Of a DNA stretch of 64,000 nt, positions 56,470 through 64,000 are shown piece by piece. A program made the position numbers and the translations under genes. The notes below the pieces were generated by a model, which did not search any database, was not told the origin of the DNA, and worked only from the letters and a program-made list of their open reading frames with translations. How positions within the stretch are numbered: the stretch's first letter is position 1; each line of letters begins with the position of its first letter. The stretch is from Bettongia penicillata ogilbyi (taxonomy: Eukaryota; Chordata; Mammalia; Diprotodontia; Potoroidae): positions 1,367,454 to 1,431,453 of the forward strand of contig JAJHZJ010000575.1 in NCBI GenBank assembly GCA_023548195.1, read 5' to 3'.

Positions 56470-56800
56470 TCTGCCATGAAAGGGGTGAGAAGCCCTCTCC
56501 CATCTCGTCTTTGGTGCCAGACTTAGCCATTATAATCTTGTTTGTTTTGTTGTTTTTGTTAACACTGTTGTAATCATTGTGTGTGTTGTTTTTCTGATTC
56601 TTTTCCCTTCACTTGGCATACATTCATGCTAGTGGTCTTATACTTCTCTGCTTTTCTCATATTCATCATTTCTTCCAGCATGGCAATATCCCATCACATT
56701 CACATACCACAACTTTTTTCGGTACTCCTCCATGAATGGGCATCTACTTTGTTCCCAGATCTTTACCACTATCAAAATACTTTGCAAACCTGAAAAAGTC
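56470..56800 (-). mobile_element. old L1 3'-region remnant, antisense
   Basis: 'cccttcacttggcatacatt', 'agcatggcaatatcccatca', 'cattcacataccacaacttt' and 'cctccatgaatgggcatcta' follow the antisense of the L1 ORF2 end, as at 10890 and 15290. Confidence 0.7.
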
Positions 56801-57079
56801 ATACAAAAGTCAATGACCATTATATCTTCTATGTCTACTAAATATAAATCTCTCTCCCTTCAGGTGTGCTGCGTAGGGAGAGGCAAAGATTCACACACTG
56901 TCCCATTACTGCCAAATTGTGCCACTGCTATACTTAGTCACTTCCTCCAAGAAGTCTTCCTGACTGCATCTGATGAGGGTTGACAGCTTAACTCACATCA
57001 TGTTCCTCTTGCCCCTCCTTCCCTCTGAGGCCCACAGCATCTACCCCTCAAGATGACAAACTGTGAGAGAAACACAATT

Positions 57080-57240
57080 TGTCAGAGGCAGCAAATATGG
57101 AACTGGAGAACCTGAATTCCAATCCTGCCTCTGACATTCCCCATCTAGACCTTTGAGTGAAGGGTCCTCAGTTTTCTCATCCTTAAAAAGAGGAGACTTG
57201 TGCTAGATGACATCTAGGTACCTTTCTGCTCTGGATCATG
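57080..57240 (+). repeat. MIR SINE
   Basis: 'ggagaacctgaattccaatc', 'ctgcctctgacattccccat' and 'ggtcctcagttttctcatcc'. Confidence 0.75.
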
Positions 57241-58770
57241 AAGCAGCTCTTTCCCCATCCAATAAATGTTGCTTAGGTGAGATTTCAAAGCATTCTGTTT
57301 AAGCCAATGGTGCTCTTTCTTCTCTGCCAGATATGTTGACTTTAGCAGCTTCCCTTTGTTGGAGGTCACAACAGGATTCTCACCCCAAATAACTGGTCTT
57401 CTTTGTGACCAGGAAGTCATCCCCAGGCTTTAAAAGCCTAGAAAAAAGGGCCAGATTTCAGGAGAAAATGTTGAGCATGAAATCTCCATAGTACAATAGA
57501 AGATTCCCCCATTCAATTCCTCTTGCCAACCACATCAATCCTTCTGCTGACTCAGGAATTCTGCAACATCCTAGCCCTCCTGGCAAAATCAGGCAATGGG
57601 AAATGAAAGCCTCTTTTCTCCAAGCAGAGTTTGGAGATTACAGAGTCTCTCTCCCCTCCTTTCTACAGAGGAAGTAAAACATTAAACCATCCAAGAAATA
57701 ACAGGAAAAGATTAGAAAGAATTTAAGTAGAGACTTCAATGGATTTACTACTGATGCCAAAGAGACTTTAAACACACATTTGGAATGCAATGTTGGGAAA
57801 TATAATCCCCAAAATTCATCCCCAAAAGGGAGATTTGAGAATGAAGTTACTTATTTGTAGAAGTACGGGGCGATGAGCTAAAACTGGGGGACACCCTACA
57901 TGATTTCAGGATTAGTGAACTTCTTTGTTAGCTTTACTGACCTGTTATATTTTTCATTTTCATTTTTATTCTTTATTATAAACAATGGTACTCTCAATGG
58001 AGAGGTATACTGGGCAATGAAAATTAATTTTCACTTAAAAAGAAAATAAAATTTTGGAGGAAGAGGCTGACCCCACATCCAATTTCCTAAAAAGCGTAGA
58101 TGTAATATTTTCATTTAAGAAATATAACAATTATTCTTGTTACGGTTATTGTTATTATCATTATTATTTTGGCAGATACACAAGGGTTTCAGGGGCTATT
58201 ATCTTCTTTTAATCTACTACTGGTCATTTAAAGACAATTCACAAATTGAGAAAGTAGGGAGGTTGACCTGATTTAATCCGAATCCTAGGTTTTGTAAACA
58301 TCTTTGTCAATAAAAAGGGCTTCACTGGGGAAGTCCCGGTTGGCTGAAAGATGGGAACTCTTTCCCAGGCAAAAACAATCTGCTCAGATGTTGCTTGTTT
58401 CTGGTGATCAATCTACCCTGGAAAGCTCTAAATGTTTTAGCTATACCTTGGATTCTGTTTTTAATCTGGAGTATACGATGTGATGTGCGTCAGAGGATAG
58501 CACACAACTCTTTTCCAAGGCAAGATAGGTTGGCCCATGTAAAACAAAATAAAAATGTAAGTACTTCTACCTAAAGAGAGGTAATTAACATTGACTCAAG
58601 CGCATGGAGGGAAGGCAGACCTCTGACTCTTCATTCCCACATTTGAAAGGATTACTCCCTCCTAACTATTCCTTTTAACACCAAGTTTCTTGTGATAAGC
58701 TATCTGAGTAGAGTTTGTATCTTGCAAAGAAAGTTTCAAAAAAAGGTTTTACTTTTTACCTTTTGATTTT
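57241..58770. other. repeat-poor stretch
   Basis: About 1.5 kb with no repeat I can name. Bases 58230-58720 have unusually even, non-repetitive composition and include a forkhead-like 'tgtaaaca' at about 58295 and a CpG-containing 'gtcccggttgg' near 58335. Possible conserved non-coding sequence; no direct proof. Confidence 0.35.
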
Positions 58771-58881
58771 GAATATATAGGCATAAACGATGCTATATGA
58801 AATATATTACATTTTAACATATAAATATACATATAATCTATATTATATATAATGTTATACATTCTAATATATTAAATATGC

Positions 58882-58913
<32 letters not shown>

Positions 58914-58922
58914 ATATACATC
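58771..58922. repeat. AT-rich tract with (TA)n(TG)n
   Basis: 'tatatataatgttatacatt' type sequence grading into (AT)n-(GT)n at 58877-58918. The overlapping short frames are artefacts. Confidence 0.93.
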
Positions 58923-59419
58923 CATCAAGAGGGGGAGGGAGGGAGAGGAAAAGAAAAGGTTTTGTCTGTGGAATAATGAAGCATTTGTCCAGTCGTCTCT
59001 TGCCTTGGGCAGTGGGGGAAGGGATTGGGAACAATTCTGTGGAAACCAGATGCCCATTAGGCTTTCTCAAGCCCCTGTTATTCTCCAACCATCCATTTTA
59101 AGTCTGGGTAAAAGTGTCCCTGGTTTGCACATACTGTGGTCAAAGGAGTTTCAGAAACCTAAATGAAATCTTCACATTGAGAAAAGAAACAAACAATGAG
59201 TACAGGCAATCCTTAATAACTGAAAGGGCTGAAGTTTCAAAAATTGGGTCATCTGGGACCAAATATGGGGAATACATTTCCCCATAGAAACAGCCATATA
59301 GCAGAGGGAGGTTCCCAGAGCGTCTCACAGAAGCCCATCCAATTGGTAATGCAATCGAACTGCACTAACCCCTGCTTGTGTCAGTATTTCTATGGGAAAA
59401 TGTGTTTAGAGTTTCTCTT

Positions 59420-59646
59420 TTGTTGTTCAGTCATTGTAGACCCTTCACGATCCCATTTAGGGATTTCATAGCAAAAGTCCCGGTGTGGTTTGCCGTTGTC
59501 TTTTCCAGCTCATTTTACAGATGCGAAACAAACAGGGTAAGGTGACTTGGCCAGGGTCACACAGCTAGTAAGTGCCTGAAGCTGGAATTGAACTCAGGCC
59601 TTCTGGACTTGAGGCCCAACTCTCAATCCATTGTACCATCTAGTTA
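59420..59646 (-). repeat. marsupial ~240-bp SINE, antisense, full length
   Basis: 'tgttcagtcattgtagaccc', 'ttttccagctcattttacag', 'acacagctagtaagtgcctg' and 'attgaactcaggccttctgg'. Confidence 0.92.
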
Positions 59647-59789
59647 CTCAGTTTCTCTTTAGCTGCACCTCAGAAGAGACGTCTATGATCGCCTTTCTCC
59701 ATAAGGCAATGGGAACTCCATTAGGTTCAAATCAAGGGCAGTAACAGTCCATCGAAGGCAGAGGGAAGATGTTGTTGAGGGTGGGACCT

Positions 59790-60018
59790 GAACACACAGA
59801 AATATTTATTGATACCAGTTAAGTTAAGCAAAGGGCTATGTTTAGAATCAGAAAGAATAGAATTCCAATCCAGCCTCAATCATAACCTTAGGCAAATCAC
59901 CTAACCTCTGTCTCCCTCAGATTCTTTAATTGGAAAATGCGGATAATGATAGTAACTCCTCCTACGATACTTGTGGCAATCACATGAGAAAAACAATTGT
60001 CAAATACCTGGCACCCAA
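59790..60018 (+). repeat. MIR SINE
   Basis: 'attccaatccagcctcaatc', 'ccttaggcaaatcacctaac' and 'ctccctcagattctttaatt' to 'gtcaaatacctggcacccaa'. It is followed immediately by a (CTTC)n tract. Confidence 0.85.
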
Positions 60019-60067
60019 TTCCTTCCTTCCTTCCTTCCTTCCTTCCTTCCTTCCTTCCTTCCTTCCT
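60019..60067. repeat. (CTTC)n microsatellite
   Basis: About 12 pure tetranucleotide units directly after a MIR tail. It encodes the Ser-Phe-Leu-Pro repeats of overlapping frames, which are artefacts. Confidence 0.98.
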
Positions 60068-60349
60068 ATACCTTCTGATTCACAGAAGAAAGGCAGCCCC
60101 AGGTTCAAAGGTTCATACCCTTAAAATCATAGCTCCAGAGAAACTCCACCAGTGTTTCTCTTTTAATAGTCAAGAATACAAAACATCTGAAAGTAAACAC
60201 ACTTAAAATGAAGGAAAATCACCATAAAACATCTTTCTTCCCAACCCCCAGGACTGCCCAGTACACAGGGTTACTTGGGGTTGCAGATCACCAAATATTA
60301 TATTAATAACAGATCTTCTTACTAGAGACAAGCATGTGCTGTCATGAAG

Positions 60350-60548
60350 AATTAGTGACCAGAGGATTCAATTGGAAAGGGCCCAAGAGGTCATATAGTC
60401 CAACCTCCATATAGGAGCAGGAAACTGTGTCCAGGAAAGGGGAATTGATTTTCCTAAATTCTCACAAGTGGCAAATGCCAGGGGTGCCTCTTGAACATAG
60501 GTCTCCTGATGTGGAATCCAAGGTTCCATCCACTCTACCATAACTGCC
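60350..60548 (-). repeat. MIR/THER-type SINE, antisense
   Basis: 'attcaattggaaagggccca', 'aggtcatatagtccaacctc' and 'cttgaacataggtctcctga' to 'catccactctaccataactg'. Confidence 0.88.
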
Positions 60549-61225
60549 TCTTCAATCCAGCTCATCTTTAAGGCTGGAGTTTCCATTGGACAGAATTGGA
60601 ATTGACTCATTATTTGCAACTCTGGATATACAGCAAGAGATGCCAGTGACTCTCCTAAATGAGGCAGATTCGTGAACAGTGCAGTTATGGTTCATCACCA
60701 GTCAGATATCATTGGCATTCACTCTGATACTCTTTAGCAAAAGTTTCCAGGAACAAATTCCATCAATAAAAATACCATATGAAGACTGTTCAGATGTATG
60801 CGCTACAGTGGAATTGCTACGTAAATAAACATTCAGCTCAGAGAAAGTTGAATAGAGCATCTCAGCATCATGAAGGCACTAAGTCAAGTAATGAGTTGGA
60901 TGGTAAGACTCTTACAGTCTCAATCTGTAATCTTGTCTTTGACAAAATCCATTGGTTGCGTATCCAGTGATCTACCATGTGTAGCCAAAGAGGGAAATGT
61001 AACCACTGTGAATCGTTTTCTCTGAATGTGTCATATAACATGAGCTATGTGTCACAGAAGGAGGGAGAAAAATTCCTTCCAGATGTCAGGCATCTGGTGA
61101 ACCAGATGTTGGTAATTTGAAGAGAAGGTTAAAGGGTCTTCTTCCTAGAGGATCCAGAAAGAAAACGAAAGTAAGCATCTGGCCAAAATCTGCCTGCCAA
61201 GAAGTTAGACCATCCAAAGGAAACC
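60549..61225. other. no feature recognised
   Basis: Unique-looking sequence without repeats or exons I can name. Confidence 0.4.
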
Positions 61226-61229
61226 CCAA

Positions 61230-61345
61230 AATGAGTTGAGTGAATCCAGTCAAAGGCCATGGAATCCAATCCTACCAAGGGACTTTGGGTAGGTCACTTA
61301 ACTTGCCAATGCCTCAGTATCCCCATCAAATCCTAGGTTGATTAT
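61230..61345 (+). repeat. MIR SINE, partial
   Basis: 'ggactttgggtaggtcactt' and 'aacttgccaatgcctcagta'. Confidence 0.72.
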
Positions 61346-61354
61346 CCCCAATCT

Positions 61355-61540
61355 ATAGTGTAGTTTGCTTGGACATAATTGTTGACATGTTGTCACCTCC
61401 ATTAGATAGAAACTCCTGGAGAACTGGGACTGTTTTTGCATCTCTTTATATCCTCAGAGCTTAGCACAGGGCCTGGCATGTGGTGTAGGTACGTAAGAAA
61501 AACTTACTGTTTGACTAACTGACTGTAAAATGAGTCAGTC
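61355..61540 (+). repeat. L2 3' end
   Basis: 'tagaaactcctggagaactg', 'ggactgtttttgcatctctt' and 'cagagcttagcacagggcct' then 'gactaactgact'. Confidence 0.82.
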
Positions 61541-61689
61541 CAGATGGCCATCTCTTCCAGCTCTACATAGATATTACACGCCTTCTGTCCCCAATTCCTA
61601 TGATCTTGTGAAAACTTTTGAAGACTCACCATTATAAATTTTGTCCATTTCAGTCCATATATTGGTATATTAGTATGCTGAATTGTTTT

Positions 61690-61820
61690 CCCTTTCCACT
61701 TTCTTTTTAATGCTTTGTTATAAGGGATGGCTACATGGATGGGGTTGGAGGGAGGGATGTATCAGAAATGAATATGATGTAAAAACAAAGATAACAAAAT
61801 ACTAAAAAAAAAAAAGGAAA
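61690..61820 (+). mobile_element. A-tailed retroelement 3' end
   Basis: 'ttgttataagggatggctac' with a G-rich segment, 'gatgtaaaaacaaagataac' and an A-run of about 12 at 61804-61815. I have seen this ending on marsupial L1-like repeats. The family is uncertain. Confidence 0.5.
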
Positions 61821-62284
61821 CAAGATCCCTTTCTCAAGAGTTTCAAAGGTGTAACTTTCATTCATAAATATGGATGGAAGACATAAGGAGACACTTTCAC
61901 AGGAGATATGGAGAATTTATTTTCAATATAAAAAAAAGCCAAGAGTTAGGATTCCCAGTCTGAATAGTTTGGAGTTTTAAGCTATAGAAATGAAATCATC
62001 GGATTTACTTATCTCTATTTATGCAGCAAATTGCTCAGAAAATGAAACTAGATCATTCATTTTCTTTTTTTTTCTGTTTATGATGAGGCTATAGCTACAG
62101 GACAAAAGAATCTTTTCAAATCAGATCATCCATTTATAAAGTTTCCATCACTTCTTTTTAGAATGCTAGAACATGGCCCTCTTCCCAGTCAGATGACACT
62201 GACTCTTCCAAGCTGAAGCTCAGGTCAGGGAAAGATGACACATTGACACAGAACAGAGAGGAAGCCCTCCAGAACAAGGCACAA

Positions 62285-62900
62285 TGTGGTCTCCATGCTC
62301 CAATCGGTCCTCAGCTCGACTGCCAAGGCCTAGGTTTGTCCACATCACCCCTGCTCAGAGGGCTCCAATGACTGTTATTTTTTCAAATGTAAAATTCTGT
62401 CTTTGGAATTAAAATCTTTTTATACATTGGCCTTCTCTTATCTTGGCAGCTTCTTATGCTCTGCTGCCTTGCAAAGACTTGATCATCCAGCCACATAGGC
62501 ATATTGGCAATTCCTTGACCCACCCTAACAACAATTCTTTCCCTTTCCATGCATCTGTGCTGGCCTCCTGTCCGAAGTGCCTTGTTCTGTCACCTCTGCC
62601 ATTGTCCTTCCCTGGCTTCCTTCCAAAACCAGTTCAAATCCCACTGCATGCAGGATGCATTACCCAATGCCTCCACCCCACCTGCTAATGTGTCGTCTTC
62701 TAATTCTCAGTTCAAGATTTCTGTAAATGTCTAGGTACGTGGAAGACATAGAGGAAATGGAAGATAATGTGAAAGGGGAGACATTATTTACAAGAATATT
62801 GAACGGAGAATTGGAACATGAGCTCCTGGAGAGCAGAGATTGCTCTTGGTTCTTCTTTATCTTTCTTAATAACAGTGTAGTGGTTGGCGCACAGGACGTG
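62285..62900 (+). mobile_element. L2 3' half
   Basis: 'tgctccaatcggtcctcagc', 'catcacccctgctcagaggg', 'cttccaaaaccagttcaaat', 'cccactgcatgcaggatgca' and the terminus 'catgagctcctggagagcag' to 'tgccaaataaatgg'. The open frames in 62443-62734 are by-products of this element. Confidence 0.72.
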
Positions 62901-63122
62901 CCAAATAAATGGCTTTGTTCACTGGCTGAACAGTCAGTGGATTTTGGATTTTGCTGGAGTTCAGTTTTCTTTTTCTGGAGAGTAGATCTCAAAGCGTTGC
63001 CTTTTAGTACTGAATTTACAGTACCAAAGAGCTATTTACAAATATTAGCTAATAAATCAGTGATGGTCCTCTAGTCTTTGTCTACTCTTTTTGGTATTCT
63101 AAGATTTTATTTATACATCCCC

Positions 63123-63125
<3 letters not shown>

Positions 63126-63191
<66 letters not shown>
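63126..63191. repeat. (CA)n microsatellite, long and pure
   Basis: About 33 uninterrupted CA units, the longest simple repeat in the window. Confidence 0.98.
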
Positions 63192-63192
<1 letters not shown>

Positions 63193-63289
63193 CAAACCAC
63201 TAAGTGATATTTTTGATCAATGTATTGGGTTCATCAATTTGAGGATCTACGTATTAGCATCATAGTGATTTTAAAAAATCATATTATTC

Positions 63290-63425
63290 ATCCTTCTCAT
63301 TTAATAAGTGAGGAAAATGAAGCAAAGAAAGGAGGACTAATTTTTATGGCCAAAATAAGAGTCAGTAGGAGAACTGGGATTCACACCCAGGTTCCCTGAC
63401 TCCTAGATTGTAGAGTTGTGGAGAT
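63290..63425 (-). repeat. MIR/THER-type SINE, antisense
   Basis: 'cttctcatttaataagtgag', 'gaactgggattcacacccag' and 'gttccctgactcctagattg'. Confidence 0.75.
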
Positions 63426-63734
63426 GTGGGAGTGCTTTCATCATGAACTTTATATAAGACTATGAGAAAGATATTCCATTTTTTCAGCTAATCAGAAGAG
63501 CAAGTCACTCAAGTATGTTTTAATTTAGAAGTCCAGGGAGCTGCTTGAAGCATGTTTAGGTTAAGTGACATGACTGGGGTCCCACAGCTTGCCATTTACC
63601 CACTCTACCAGGTCTCCTCTATACAACATCTTTGAGAACCAGAAAATTTTCCTCTAAATTGACTGCCCTCCTCTATCCCCATTCTCTCTGGTCAGTTTTG
63701 AGGACAGTAGATGCACCATAATTTCTAATAGCAA

Positions 63735-64000
63735 TATTTTATTTTTTTATTTTTTAATAAAAATTTATTTATTTAACTTTTTACATTCATTTTCACAAAA
63801 TTTTGGGTTCAAATTTTCTCCCCTTTTATTCTCTCCCCCGACCCCAATACACCGAGCAATCTAATTTTCCCTATCACCAATCTGCCCTCTCTTCTATCAT
63901 CCCTCCCTTCTCTTGTCCCCATCTTCTCTTTTGTCCTGTAGGGCCAGATAACTTTCTATACCCCATTAACTGTATTTCTTATTTCCTAGTAGCAACAACA
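63735..64000 (-). mobile_element. half-L1/L1 3' end running off the window (copy E)
   Basis: The minus strand matches the 3' UTR end of copy A (22340-22610) almost base for base, for example 'caaaattttgtgaaaatgaa', 'gtaaaaagttaaataaataa' and 'agaagatggggacaagagaa'. I count about ten differences over 265 bases. The element's 5' part lies beyond the window. Confidence 0.92.

Noticed and set aside
62443..63074. Frames of 81, 110 and 115 codons
   Set aside because: They overlap L2 3' sequence and each other on opposite strands, with no domain.
1..64000. CRISPR array, operon, phage or bacterial defence system
   Set aside because: No regularly spaced direct repeats, no dense coding and no bacterial gene structure. 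The repeat content is mammalian.
1..64000. Endogenous retrovirus
   Set aside because: No paired long terminal repeats and no gag, protease or integrase-like frames were seen. The only reverse-transcriptase code is of the non-LTR type.

Overview
The window looks like non-coding DNA from a mammalian genome, most likely a marsupial (metatherian). The base composition is AT-rich with few CpGs. Most recognisable sequence is transposable-element debris: MIR-like SINEs, a roughly 240-bp SINE that I know as common in marsupials (segments reading 'gtaaaatgagctggagaagg' and 'ctagctgtgtgaccctgggc'), L2, old L1 tails, an RTE-type LINE, and ORF1-only 'half-L1' elements. The species cannot be fixed from this sequence. 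I recognise no intact protein-coding gene, rRNA, tRNA or CRISPR array, so the window is intergenic or deep intronic.

Layout: 1-5.9 kb holds a decayed RTE-like LINE with recognisable reverse transcriptase (1140-2660) and several SINEs. 6-15 kb is mixed SINEs, L1 tails, AT-rich sequence and microsatellites. 15.77-18.06 kb is a GC-rich block that I read as a processed pseudogene (retrocopy) of MNT, the MAX-network bHLH-zipper repressor. It is intronless, frameshifted at least twice and missing part of the proline-rich region. 19.06-24.91 kb is a nested structure: a minus-strand half-L1 is split by a plus-strand half-L1 flanked by a 15-bp target-site duplication, and the inserted element carries an extra ORF1 fragment after its own poly(A) tract. 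24.9-27.2 kb is mostly unannotated. 27.24-29.80 kb is a third half-L1 with a decayed target-site duplication. 30-32.5 kb contains a SINE interrupted by a small ORF1 fragment, a long ancient repeat and a second SINE type. 35-39 kb and 48.4-49.3 kb are rich in L2. The rest is MIR/SINE copies in otherwise unremarkable sequence. The last 265 bases are the 3' end of a young minus-strand half-L1 that leaves the window.

The genes do not work together as a system. The most informative content is retrotransposition history: three independent ORF1-only elements with the same ORF1-to-3'UTR junction, one composite insertion consistent with 3' transduction, one ORF1 scrap inside a SINE, and one retrocopied transcription-factor mRNA. 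All identities come from reading the sequence and from remembered family features. No database search was run.
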